DNA of 64,000 bases from Saccharopolyspora spinosa NRRL 18395 (GTDB lineage Bacteria; Actinomycetota; Actinomycetes; Mycobacteriales; Pseudonocardiaceae): the NCBI RefSeq assembly GCF_000194155.1, contig NZ_GL877878.1, forward strand, positions 2,730,783 to 2,794,782, in the 5' to 3' direction. Below are positions 1-8,728 of the stretch, one piece after another; within the stretch, counting starts at the first letter, position 1; every line of letters starts with the position of its first letter. Position numbers and translations under genes: made by a program. The notes below the pieces were generated by a model, which was not told the DNA's origin, made no database searches, and saw only the letters and a program-made list of their open reading frames with translations.

Positions 1-223
<223 letters not shown>

Positions 224-344
224 CCATCAGGGGGCAACGCGCCCTTGCCAAGAGTCTGTCAAGTTAATGGTTCGCGCCGTGTGCTGAAACGCGAATGGCT
301 CCATCGCGAATCCGGCCCGCGAATGTTTGCAGCGCGATCTCCTG

Positions 345-695
345 CATGCACCTCGGCACCACGACTGCCGGCTTCGTCGTCGCGACCTTCATGCTGTCGT
401 ACTCGAACCTGCGTCCCCGGGGGGGGGATGGCACGACGATGATGGCGGCACTGACCACGGCCACCGCGATCAACCTGGGCTACGCGTGGACGCTCGGGAT
501 CCTCGCCGACCGCGTGGGGAAGCGACGGGTGTCCTGCGCCGGCCGTGTGGCGCACGTCGTGGTCGCCGTCCCGTTGTGCTGGCTCGTCGACACCGGCGCC
601 TTCGCCGGGATCGTGGCCGGACCGCTGCTCGCTCGTCGTCGCGAGGGACGACCCGCGCGCCAACGCGACGGAGTTCAGCAGTGTTTGCGTTCGTA
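345..695 (+). pseudogene. MFS transporter fragment (metabolite:H+ symporter type)
   Basis: One frame reads as two or three membrane helices separated by the MFS cytoplasmic-loop motif ILADRVGKRRV, matching the loop 2-3 signature DRxGRR. The N-terminal half and everything after about residue 110 are missing. The frame breaks near a run of G at 418-426 and again near 640, where the reading moves to another frame. I read it as a dead transporter remnant next to the DAHP synthase, not as an expressed small protein. The exact substrate family is a guess from the motif style. Confidence 0.55.
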
Positions 696-1228
696 GGCCC
701 GCGGCTGTGTCGACCAGCCCGCGTTCGCGCATCAGGTCGGCAACCAGCCCGACGCTCCACGCATGGCCTTCAAATCCTGCGCATCGCAGATCACGAGGCG
801 AGCAAGATTTAGAACCTTGCACCAAGGCCGAGTACTAACGCGCACATTCCTATGCCCTCAAGGACATGGGCGGCTACGACCAGGCCCGCCGTCCACCTCG
901 CTGGGCACCGTCCCCCTGGTCGCCTACTCATCTTTTCGGAAATCCGTCACTTGAAAACGCTTCCAAATAGTCAGGCTTCACCCAATCGGCGGCTGCCTCG
1001 CCACGGGAGGCGTGCAACCTTGAAAGGTGCCACGAGAGCTAAAAGGCACGTATCACGAACTTCTCGCCTTGGCGACGCTGGAGCCAGCAACCAGCTTATT
1101 CGATGTCAACATAGAGGCTTCTATCATTTGATCTTGACTGCCGACGCCGCCCGCTTGGCTGGGCCTCCGCGACGTCGCGATTTTGTCCACATGATTTTTC
1201 TGCCACTCCTGTTGAAAATTGAGGGCTA
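696..1228. other. Intergenic stretch left of the IS, no gene recognised
   Basis: Open frames exist on both strands, but none shows a recognisable motif, a plausible ribosome binding site or conserved-looking composition. Base composition drops in the last 150 bases before the insertion sequence, as in the terpenoid genes on its other side. This flank may therefore hold the original promoter or 5' part of the cluster, now separated by the IS. Confidence 0.4.
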
Positions 1229-2101
1229 CAGTGAGCTGATCTCAGTAGGGGCTATGCGAGTCGGCCGTGTTCGTAATGAGTGAGTACGAGTGCGGCTTGG
1301 ACGATGGGGCCGATTTTGCGGGGGCTGGTGGTGAAGTGTCGTAGGGTGCGCCAACGGCCGGTGAGCAGGGCGAATCCGCGTTCGGCCAGGGCGCGCAGGC
1401 CGCGCAGCAGTTTGTTGTAGGTCTGGTTGTCGACGTCGAGTGGGCGGCCTTTGCTGGTTTTGGGATGTTTGATCGGGGTGAACACCCCGGCTCCGGCGCC
1501 CTGGTAGCCGCCATCGGCCAGGGTGGGCAGGTCGAGCTGGGAGTAGGCCCAGTACAGGGCCCCGAGGACGTGGTCTTCGGCGGCGGTGATGTCGTGCACC
1601 GACCCCGGCTCCACGTCGGAAACCCACAGCGGGAACCCCTTCGGGTCCATCACCGCCTGAATGTTGCCCGCTTGTTCGCGGGTTTTCCCGGAGTACCACC
1701 GGTCGATCTCGGTTCCTTTGACGCTGGTGATCTTTTCGCCGAGACGGTCGGAAGAGAAGTTTTTGCCGTCGAGAAGCACATAGGCGTCGCCGTTGTCTTT
1801 CGCGCGCTGCAGGGCCTCGTGCAGATCCGGGGCCTGCGCGGCCAGCGCCTCGATGCCCTCGTCGATATACCGGTAGCCGGTAGCGCGGGCGACACCGTGA
1901 TCGCGGGCCAGTGTGGTGGTGTCGGTGCGGTCGCGGAACCACCGCAGGACCAGCACAGCCTGCCAGAACGTGGTCAACGCCCGGCGGCCCTTGCGGGTCC
2001 CTTTCCGGCGGCGTTCACCGCCTAGCAGCTTGCTGAGGAAGACCACCAGTTCACGGGGAACATCGAGTTTGGCAGAATACCTTACTGAGATCACCTCAGT
2101 G
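1229..2101 (-). mobile_element. Intact insertion sequence with DDE transposase and 21-bp inverted repeats
   Basis: The ends are imperfect 21-bp inverted repeats (1229-1249 and 2081-2101) with 18 matching positions and the shared core TGATCTCAGTA. They enclose a single full-length transposase gene. I see no clear target-site duplication. The right end lies at, or a few bases from, the first codon of the class II terpene cyclase, so the element has either removed or displaced that gene's promoter and start region. Confidence 0.8.
1252..2094 (-). CDS. IS5-like (DDE_Tnp_4) transposase
   Basis: This 280-residue protein begins at a GTG inside the right inverted repeat. An N-terminal helix-turn-helix segment (about residues 20-75, including LARDHGVARATGYRY) precedes the catalytic domain. 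The catalytic acids are visible as YVLLDGK (first Asp), LADGGYQG (second Asp) and the RALAERGFALLTGRWR region (Glu). This is the usual layout for the IS4/IS5-group transposases of Streptomyces and relatives. The frame is uninterrupted and the length is normal, so the element may still be active. It acts only in movement of the IS that contains it. Confidence 0.88.
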   Translation of the reverse strand: MISVRYSAKLDVPRELVVFLSKLLGGERRRKGTRKGRRALTTFWQAVLVLRWFRDRTDTTTLARDHGVARATGYRYIDEGIEALAAQAPDLHEALQRAKDNGDAYVLLDGKNFSSDRLGEKITSVKGTEIDRWYSGKTREQAGNIQAVMDPKGFPLWVSDVEPGSVHDITAAEDHVLGALYWAYSQLDLPTLADGGYQGAGAGVFTPIKHPKTSKGRPLDVDNQTYNKLLRGLRALAERGFALLTGRWRTLRHFTTSPRKIGPIVQAALVLTHYEHGRLA

Positions 2102-3643
2102 TCGAACGGTTCATTCCGAGACGCAAACCGGTTCGCTCCCGATTTGAAGGAAGAAACGAAACGGTCACTTCAGGCTGCTGCGCGATTTGCCTGCAGCACT
2201 CAGCACCGAGATGGGTATTGGGAGACTCCGCCTGATCCCAGAATATTCGATACCGCTATCGTCTCTCTGTGCTTGGCAAAAACAAGGAGTGGAGCGTCCA
2301 TAGCGGTCGAGCGCGCACGGCAATGGCTCATGAACGCGGTGCCGCAGTGCCACGACCCCGTTGTGACAGCGCTAGAGGAATGGCTGCGCGCGCTGGCGCT
2401 TGGTGCAGAAAAGAAGCCAGCTCCCAACCTGTCGAGCACTAACCGAACATGGTCGGGACGCGTTCTGCTGGTCGAATCGATCTCCGTAATCGAAAATTGC
2501 CCGTCTTCGGATGCGGCGCACCTCCTCGACATCGTCAGAGCCCTTCGGGGAAAAAAGGTAAAGCAATGGCAGAGGACCCTGTTGGCAGCAGCGGAGATTA
2601 TTGCTGACGCCAGCCTGGGAAATTCGATCCCCAGAAATGCAGTGACCAATCTTGTCGCTGAACAACGGACTGATGGCGGATTTTGTCTCATGCCCTCGGT
2701 ATCCGCCCTTGCATGCATAGCGCTGCTCACTGCGAACGAGCACGAGGCGGCACGGAATTGCCTTACAAATTTACTTGAAAACCAATGCGCCGACGGAACC
2801 TGGCGATATCCTCCATTTGATATCTGGGATACCGCGCTCATGGTTCGCTCGCTGCGCGGGTACCGACTATTCGATGAAAAATCCTTGGGCGCCGCGTTGA
2901 GCTTCGTTGAACGAACTCAGTCCGATGATGGCGGGTGGGCGTGCAAAAGGGGCCTTGAATCAGATAACGATACAACTGGTGCCGCGCTCCTGGCGCTAGC
3001 GGGAACCGCAGCGGGGCGCCGAGCAACAAGCCGCGCTGTGGACTACTTACGTCGCGTTCAACGTGATGACGGATTGTGGATGACATGGCAGTCCGCTGAC
3101 GATGTTCCGTCTCCTGACGTGACAGCTCACGTTGTTTCTGCGGCGACCACCCACTCCATGACCTCTCTCGATACTTCGCGGGCTGTGCGATGGCTGGTTA
3201 GGCAGTACGAAGAAGCCGGGTGGACCGCTCATTGGTATCCGACGCAAAGCTATGCGGTGCGGGAGATTAGCGCTGCTGTCGGCATCGACCACAAGACCAG
3301 TCGTCGCGCGGCCCAAGGCCTGATCAGCCAACAGCGGGCCGACGGGGGATGGCCTGCCTTTGATCACGATTCCAGTTCGTCTGCCGCCGCGACTGGCCTT
3401 GCGCTCTCCGTGCTTGCCAGATCGAAAGAAACACCAGACCAAGTGCTGCGCAACGCGGCAAATTTTCTCATCGGTAATCAGAACGATCGAGGAACATGGG
3501 CTGGCTCTCCGCTCATGGCAGGTCCTCGGCCGCTTCTGAACCATTATCCGTCACACACTCACGCGTTCGCCTCCACTGGCCTCCACGATTTCTCAAAGTT
3601 CGCATTTGACACGGAAAGAGATGATGCATTGGGGCAACTCTGA
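2099..3643 (+). CDS. Class II terpene cyclase with DxDTT motif (squalene-hopene-cyclase fold)
   Basis: About 514 residues if read from the GTG at 2099. The frame stays open leftward into the IS, so the native start is uncertain. The protein is built of alpha-alpha-barrel repeats with at least six QW-like motifs (for example QRTDGGF, QCADGTW, QSDDGGW, QRADGGW). The acid motif is DNDTT at residues 289-293. It aligns with the DxDD of ent-copalyl diphosphate synthases but has Thr at the fourth place, the DxDTT form known from drimenyl-type cyclases. Such enzymes protonate an isoprenoid diphosphate and keep the diphosphate. Length matches bacterial beta-gamma class II cyclases (about 500-530 residues). 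It is followed by P450, class I-like synthase and prenyl diphosphate synthase genes in the same direction. GC is clearly lower than in the backbone. A substrate of GGPP or FPP is inference. Confidence 0.85.
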   Translation: MSNGSFRDANRFAPDLKEETKRSLQAAARFACSTQHRDGYWETPPDPRIFDTAIVSLCLAKTRSGASIAVERARQWLMNAVPQCHDPVVTALEEWLRALALGAEKKPAPNLSSTNRTWSGRVLLVESISVIENCPSSDAAHLLDIVRALRGKKVKQWQRTLLAAAEIIADASLGNSIPRNAVTNLVAEQRTDGGFCLMPSVSALACIALLTANEHEAARNCLTNLLENQCADGTWRYPPFDIWDTALMVRSLRGYRLFDEKSLGAALSFVERTQSDDGGWACKRGLESDNDTTGAALLALAGTAAGRRATSRAVDYLRRVQRDDGLWMTWQSADDVPSPDVTAHVVSAATTHSMTSLDTSRAVRWLVRQYEEAGWTAHWYPTQSYAVREISAAVGIDHKTSRRAAQGLISQQRADGGWPAFDHDSSSSAAATGLALSVLARSKETPDQVLRNAANFLIGNQNDRGTWAGSPLMAGPRPLLNHYPSHTHAFASTGLHDFSKFAFDTERDDALGQL

Positions 3644-3678
3644 CGATAGAACGCGATGCTAGTAGCGATTTGATCAAT

Positions 3679-3684
3679 AAGGGG
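3679..3684 (+). promoter_or_regulatory. Ribosome binding site that fixes the P450 start
   Basis: The sequence AAGGGG lies 6 bases before GTG 3691. The alternative TTG at 3670 has no such element. This site is why I start the P450 at 3691. Confidence 0.6.
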
Positions 3685-3690
3685 CTACGG

Positions 3691-4926
3691 GTGCTTAAAT
3701 CTGTCGATTTCGATCCCTTTTCTACTCACCGGGAGGATCCTTATCCTTATCTCTTGTCCGCTCAAGAGACGCACCCGGTGTTCTATTCCGATCGCCTTGA
3801 AGCGTGGTGTGTCACCAGGCATTCGGACATTGAGCGGGTACTTCGGGATAGCACTCTCTTCTCGTGTCGTGATCACAACCCTCGCCCGCCCAAAACACTG
3901 TCTCCCGAATTGCTTCACGCCTTGGAGACCTGGCGTGGCAACGCGCCTCCTATGGGGTCCATCGATGGTCCCGAGCACGCCAGAATCCGCGCCGTGGCGG
4001 GCCGCGGCTTCACCGCGCGTATGCTCAACTCCTACGAGCCCCAGATCATCCGGGTCGCCGACTCCTTAATTGAGAGCATGAGCCGCAGGTCAACCTTCAG
4101 CTTTATTTCAGAGTTTGCGTATCCCTTTCCACTGTCCGCGATCTTGTCCGTTCTCGGCGTTCCGGAAGAATACCATGATTCCTGCCGAGAATGGACAGAA
4201 CTGCGTATTGCGGTACTACTTCCCCGGGAGACTCCCCCGGCCGAGGTGCAACAGAGATGCCTCAAGGGGTTGCGCGACTTTGTCGCTATGAGCCGCAGTA
4301 TAGTGGCCGACCGATTGAAGCATCCGCGCGAAGATCTCATCAGCAACATGCTGCACAGCGATATCCGCGGGAATAAGATGACGGCGGATGAAGTGGTGGC
4401 GCAGATTCCAACGCTTATTTCCGCGGGACATGAGTCAACCGCACAGGCTCTCGCATCTATCACATATAGGCTGCTTACTACGCCAGATGGCTGGCGTGCG
4501 CTGGTTGAGGGTTCTGTGAAGTCGCCAGATTTGGTTGAGGAAGGGCTACGGTTCGATGGCCCGATCAGCGGTTTTTTTCGGACCGCGAAAGCCGATTGCG
4601 AAATATCTGGAACTCCCATCCCTAAGGGGTCTCGAATATTCTTGGCGTTCGGCGCGGGAAGCCGCGACAAAGAGGTCTTCCCCGATCCCAATAAATTCTT
4701 GATCGACCGGTCGAACGCTCGGTCTCACCTAGCCTTCGGTGGTGGTCCGCACCATTGCGTGGGCGCCGCACTCGCCCGGCTGGAGCTTTCCATCGCACTC
4801 GACAAGCTTGCGCATAATTTTCCGAATCTCCACTTGGTCTCCGGGCAAAGCCCTCATCGTCTGCCTAGATTTCCGTTGCGGGCTTTGAGTGATTTTCTGG
4901 TAGCTACCGATGCAGAATTGCCGTAG
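3691..4926 (+). CDS. Cytochrome P450 of the terpenoid cluster
   Basis: This is a 411-residue soluble bacterial P450 with every hallmark: the I-helix oxygen-binding motif AGHEST (from residue 245), the ExxR of the K helix in EEGLR, and the haem loop FGGGPHHCVG with Cys356 as axial ligand. The N-terminus DFDPFSTHREDPYPY is typical of actinobacterial CYP families. It starts 47 bases after the cyclase stop and ends 71 bases before the terpene synthase, so the three are probably co-transcribed. The likely role is oxidation of the cyclised terpene. No dedicated ferredoxin or reductase gene is nearby, so it must borrow redox partners. GC is low, like its neighbours. Confidence 0.93.
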   Translation: MLKSVDFDPFSTHREDPYPYLLSAQETHPVFYSDRLEAWCVTRHSDIERVLRDSTLFSCRDHNPRPPKTLSPELLHALETWRGNAPPMGSIDGPEHARIRAVAGRGFTARMLNSYEPQIIRVADSLIESMSRRSTFSFISEFAYPFPLSAILSVLGVPEEYHDSCREWTELRIAVLLPRETPPAEVQQRCLKGLRDFVAMSRSIVADRLKHPREDLISNMLHSDIRGNKMTADEVVAQIPTLISAGHESTAQALASITYRLLTTPDGWRALVEGSVKSPDLVEEGLRFDGPISGFFRTAKADCEISGTPIPKGSRIFLAFGAGSRDKEVFPDPNKFLIDRSNARSHLAFGGGPHHCVGAALARLELSIALDKLAHNFPNLHLVSGQSPHRLPRFPLRALSDFLVATDAELP

Positions 4927-4997
4927 ACCACTGTCCGGCATAACATTCGTTCGGGTTCGCGCTTCCAAAAATGACAGTACGGCAGCCAAGGAGAAAA

Positions 4998-5843
4998 ATG
5001 GCCCCGGCCGAACGGAATATGACATCGATGCTGCTGCACATCGAATCTGCTATAAACTGGTTGCAGCCGCTTGATGACGAACGGTCGGCGACACGAAAGC
5101 TCTTCATGTTGTTTTACTACCTGGCCGACAGCCATTCCGTCAGAAAAATTGACGACAGGCTAGTGGTCAACGTCGATCTGGTGCACAACATTGCAGACGG
5201 CGTGCATCGCACTGTTGAGTTCAGAGCCCCATCCTCATCACAAGGATCACCCGCTAAGATTTTTGCGGATTTTTGGGAACGTTTGACATCTCTGACCGCG
5301 CCAAACGAATGGCCCGTTCTTGCCGATTCTTCTCGGTGCCTGGCTGATTCAATGGTGATCAAGTACGAAGCTATCGGCGATGGCGTCACGCTGCCACTGG
5401 ATAGATTCATCCAGGTACGCCGCCATGTCCCGGTTACGACCTTTCTCAGTGTCGAGCGCGCGTTGCGCGGAATTCCAGTTTCAACGTCCGAAGAAGACGC
5501 GACCCTTGCCAATCTTGTAGCTGATTACATCGGATGGACCAATGACCTTTTCTCCGCAAAAAGAGAGATCGAGGAAAATTTCAACCTCGTACTGGTCGGC
5601 CGTGAAGCTTGGCAGCTCCCGATCGACAAAGCGGTTGACCGTGTCGTTGGTATGCTCGAGGAGCGCCGGCGTGAGTACGCGAGGAGAGTCGGGGAGCTCG
5701 GGCAATTTTCTGAGTTGACAACTTCGGGTGTAGTGCCATTCTACGATGAACTCATCCATGCAACCGCGCAAATATATCGCTCCTCCGAATGGTATCGCGC
5801 AGCGAAGGAGGTACCTGATGCGATAGTCAGGCCGCCACGGTGA
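4998..5843 (+). CDS. Class I-like terpene synthase with degenerate Asp-rich motif
   Basis: The ATG at 4998 follows AAGGAG and gives 281 residues, about 50 shorter than usual because the N-terminal part before the metal-binding helix is short. A perfect NDxxSxxxE magnesium triad, NDLFSAKRE, starts at residue 182. The diphosphate-sensor arginine region QVRRHVP lies near residues 139-145. At the canonical distance upstream (138-139 residues), where DDxxD should be, the sequence reads ADSHS (residues 43-47), so only one acid remains. The fold assignment as a bacterial terpene synthase is strong. Catalytic competence and substrate are open. Position after the class II cyclase suggests it takes that enzyme's diphosphate product. 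The gene is low in GC, like its upstream partners. Confidence 0.82.
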   Translation: MAPAERNMTSMLLHIESAINWLQPLDDERSATRKLFMLFYYLADSHSVRKIDDRLVVNVDLVHNIADGVHRTVEFRAPSSSQGSPAKIFADFWERLTSLTAPNEWPVLADSSRCLADSMVIKYEAIGDGVTLPLDRFIQVRRHVPVTTFLSVERALRGIPVSTSEEDATLANLVADYIGWTNDLFSAKREIEENFNLVLVGREAWQLPIDKAVDRVVGMLEERRREYARRVGELGQFSELTTSGVVPFYDELIHATAQIYRSSEWYRAAKEVPDAIVRPPR

Positions 5844-5844
5844 C

Positions 5845-6095
5845 GGGCGGTGTGGCTTGACAGCACATGCGGTCGCGGATGAGGCAGTTCTCGACACGTT
5901 TGACGCAGGCGCGGCGGATCGCGGCGGTGTCTGGTAGCCGGTCAGCAGCATGACCGGGGCCGGCCCGTGTTGGTCAGGTCCACAGCGCGGGGAAGATCTC
6001 CAGCAATTGGGCCCGCAGCCGGTTGACCAATGTCCGTCAGCCGTCCAACGGCAGCAAAATGACAGCCACACCCGGAGCACCTGGCCCCTCCGGGT
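5845..6095 (-). pseudogene. IS110-family transposase remnant
   Basis: Read on the minus strand in shifting frames, this stretch gives NRLRAQLLEIFPAL and then LLTGYQTP followed by an IRRACVKR-like segment. These belong to the middle part of IS110-family (DEDD) transposases. There is no start, no complete frame and no visible element end. It separates the prenyl diphosphate synthase from the rest of the terpenoid genes, so a second IS has moved through this cluster. Confidence 0.65.
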
Positions 6096-6141
6096 CCTAC
6101 GAATGACCAGATCAGACCCACACTTGAGAGGTAGGGCCGCA

Positions 6142-7143
6142 ATGACGGCATCTGACCTACTGTCGTGGCGACGGCAGATCTTGGACGACGAGTTGCGTGC
6201 GGCCGTCGACCGCCTGCCTGGCATGCTTCGCCGGATCGCCGGATACCACTTCGGGTGGTGGGACGCCGACGGCACGCCGGTTGATGGCGATACGGGCAAG
6301 GCCGTGCGTCCTTTGCTGGTACTCCTGTCGGCCGAGGCGGTGGGCGGATCGGGTATCGACGCGCTGTCAGCTGCGGTGGCAGTGGAGTTGGTGCACAACT
6401 TCTCCTTGCTGCATGACGACGTGATGGATGCCGACCAGCTGCGCAGGCATCGACCGACTGCCTGGTCGGTGTTCGGGATCCCGCAGGCGATCGTGGCTGG
6501 GGACGCAATGGTCGCGCTGGCCAATGAACTGTTGTCCGATCTGGACTTTCCGTGGACGGCGACGGCGCGGCGCTGGCTCAACGAATCCATGATCGAGCTG
6601 TGTGCTGGCCAGCTCGCCGACGTGGCCTTCGAACAGCGTGCTCAGGTAGATCTGGCCGAGTGCATCAGCATGGTCGAAGGTAAGACGGCGTCCCTGCTAG
6701 GCACGTCGTGCGCCCTGGGCGCGCTCACCGCCGGTGTTGACGCCGATCGGGTGGAGCTGCTTCGCCGATTCGGCCTCCACCTCGGGATCGCGTTCCAGCT
6801 GCTGGACGACCTGTTGGGGATCTGGGGCGATCCACAGGTGACCGGCAAGCCGGTGGGATCGGATTTGGCGCGGCGAAAGAAGTCACTGCCGGTCGTCGCG
6901 GCGCTGGCCTCCGGTACACCTGCGGGAGCGGAGCTGGCCGCAGTGTATGCAGCCGAGGACCCGATCCGAGTCGATCGAGCTTGTGAGCTGGTGGAATTGG
7001 CAGGGGGCCGTGACTGGGCGCGTACCCGTGCGGACGAGGAAATGGCGGCGGCCGTTGCTTGTCTGGACGACGCGAACTGCGTACCCACCGCGCGCGCTGG
7101 TCTGACCGGCCTTGCCAGCCTTGTCCTACACCGCAACCACTGA
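6142..7143 (+). CDS. Polyprenyl diphosphate synthase (GGPP/FPP type)
   Basis: Starting at ATG 6142 (GAGAGG ten bases upstream), the protein has 333 residues. The first Asp-rich motif DDVMD is at 92-96 after ELVHNFSLLH. The second is DDLLG at 222-226, followed by the actinobacterial signature IWGDP.VTGKPVGSDL and the RRKKSLPV basic segment. The enzyme elongates DMAPP or FPP with IPP and would supply the precursor of the cluster. Chain length (C15 against C20) cannot be read with confidence, but actinobacterial relatives with this signature are usually GGPP synthases. An upstream ATG at 6103 in the same frame is possible but lacks a good binding site. GC is higher than in the cyclase and P450. 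Confidence 0.88.
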   Translation: MTASDLLSWRRQILDDELRAAVDRLPGMLRRIAGYHFGWWDADGTPVDGDTGKAVRPLLVLLSAEAVGGSGIDALSAAVAVELVHNFSLLHDDVMDADQLRRHRPTAWSVFGIPQAIVAGDAMVALANELLSDLDFPWTATARRWLNESMIELCAGQLADVAFEQRAQVDLAECISMVEGKTASLLGTSCALGALTAGVDADRVELLRRFGLHLGIAFQLLDDLLGIWGDPQVTGKPVGSDLARRKKSLPVVAALASGTPAGAELAAVYAAEDPIRVDRACELVELAGGRDWARTRADEEMAAAVACLDDANCVPTARAGLTGLASLVLHRNH

Positions 7144-7189
7144 GCCAGGAGAATTGCGAGTCTGGATCCACCTCTCAGGTCAGGTCGTC

Positions 7190-7684
7190 GGAGCGATGGC
7201 CGGAGATCGTCTGTTCGTGGGCCGAGCTGGCTGCGATCCCGGAAACCTACGCGACCGCCTGGACGTGTCTGTTCGGGAATCTGGAAATTACCCCGGGGCA
7301 GACCTTGGTCATCCGGGGCGCAACGTCAGCCTTCGGGCAGGCCGCGATCAATCTGGCAGTCAACGCCGGTGTGCACGGCCGGTGTGCACGTCATAGGCAC
7401 CTCTCGCAAGCGTGAGCGGTTTGCCCTGCTTAAGAATCTGGGCGCGGAGTGAGCTGAGCTGGAGGGCCCGGACCTTCCAGAGCGGATCGCCGACCAGCTT
7501 CGTGTTCGGCGCGCCTGGCTTCCCGCTGTCTGACGTGCCGCTGCAAACAATCGCGGAGGAAGTCGCAGCGGGCCGCCTAAAGGCGAAACCCTCGCGCGTA
7601 TTCGGCTTCGAGGACGTGCTCGAAGGGCATCGCGTGATGGAGGCCGGCGAGGCCAAGGGCAAGTTGGTTGTCGTCCATGAATGA
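7190..7684 (+). pseudogene. Zinc-type alcohol dehydrogenase / quinone oxidoreductase remnant
   Basis: The MDR signature is visible in pieces: IPETYATAWT, then the cofactor-loop segment TLVIRGATSAFGQAAINLAV in one frame, HVIGTSRKRERFALLKNLGAE in another ending at a stop, and finally a substrate-binding tail ending EAGEAKGKLVVVHE. At least two frameshifts and an internal deletion of the middle third are needed to join them. The N-terminal domain is absent. No function remains. Confidence 0.7.
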
Positions 7685-7798
7685 CCTGCCACCTGCCGAT
7701 AACGAAGGATCCAACGGGGTGGCACGAACACTCCCGGCGTTCTTCCCCGATCGGTGCATCGGAAACCCTCGACACCGGCCTGCGGCTAGGCTGGCTGC

Positions 7799-8728
7799 TC
7801 AAGCGGTTGGCATCTCCTGTCGGGACGCAGGTTGCCGTTGTTGTGGGGCGGCCGATGGCGCTTCAGCGAAGACCTGGCCAAGGAAGCCGCGGATGTATCC
7901 CGTGATGACCTCAAGATGGCTTTCCAACGCGAAGTGACCCGTGTCCAGTAGGTGGATCTCGGCGTGGGGCAAATCGTGCTGGAAGGCTTGCGCACCGTCG
8001 GGACCGAAGATCTCGTCGCGTGCGCCCCATACGGCCAGCACGGGCACCTGAGAGGTGCGGAAATACTCCTGCAGCCTGGGATAGAGATCGACGTTGCTCG
8101 GGTAGTCACGAAAGAGCCGCAACTGGATTTCGTCGTTGCCGGGGCGGTCCAGCAAAGCCTGATCAAGGGTCCAGGTGTCCGGACTGATCAAAGTCGGGTC
8201 GGTGACACCGTTCTCGTACTGCCAGCGGGTGCTTGCCAGCGTGAGCGCCGCACGCACCGGTGGCTCAGTATCCGGTCCGGGTGCCGCGGCGTAGGCGAAC
8301 AGGCCGTCCCAGAAGGATCGCACGAAGCCGTCGGTGTAGGCGTTGCCGTTCTGCGTGATGATCGCGGTGATGCGTTGGGGTGAGCGGAGCGCGAGGCGCC
8401 ACCCGATGGGTGCCCCGTAGTCCTGCACATACATCGCGAACCGGTCGACACCAAGGTCGTCGAGAAGGGCGGCGGTGACATCGGCCAGCGACTCGAAGGT
8501 GTACGGAAACTCGCTGGTCGAAGGCATGGATGAGTAACCGAAACCGATGTGGTCAGCAGCGATGACATGATAGCGATCCGCCAACGCAGGTATGAGGTGG
8601 CGGAACATGTGCGAACTGGTCGGGAAACCGTGCAGCAACACCACGGCTGGAGCATCTGCGAAGCCTGCTTCCCGGTAGAACACCCGTAGACCCTGGACCT
8701 TGGCGATCCGGTGATGCACAGGAACCAT
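7799..8728 (-). CDS. Alpha/beta hydrolase (epoxide hydrolase / haloalkane dehalogenase group)
   Basis: The ATG at 8728 gives 309 residues; an upstream GTG-type start would add 11. The oxyanion-hole motif HGFPTSSHMF and the nucleophile elbow YVQDYGAP (Asp as nucleophile, not Ser) place it in the epoxide hydrolase/dehalogenase branch. A late acid in GARDEIFGP and the catalytic His in DTGHFALESH complete the triad. The C-terminal tail is Ala/Pro/Gln rich. It is transcribed toward the terpenoid genes but has no operon partner, so a link to terpenoid tailoring is speculative. The frame is intact and the length normal. Confidence 0.82.
   Translation of the reverse strand: MVPVHHRIAKVQGLRVFYREAGFADAPAVVLLHGFPTSSHMFRHLIPALADRYHVIAADHIGFGYSSMPSTSEFPYTFESLADVTAALLDDLGVDRFAMYVQDYGAPIGWRLALRSPQRITAIITQNGNAYTDGFVRSFWDGLFAYAAAPGPDTEPPVRAALTLASTRWQYENGVTDPTLISPDTWTLDQALLDRPGNDEIQLRLFRDYPSNVDLYPRLQEYFRTSQVPVLAVWGARDEIFGPDGAQAFQHDLPHAEIHLLDTGHFALESHLEVITGYIRGFLGQVFAEAPSAAPQQRQPASRQEMPTA

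Noticed and set aside
418..426. Poly-G run as a quadruplex or regulatory element
   Set aside because: A single homopolymer within a dead MFS gene is better explained by decay or sequencing slippage.
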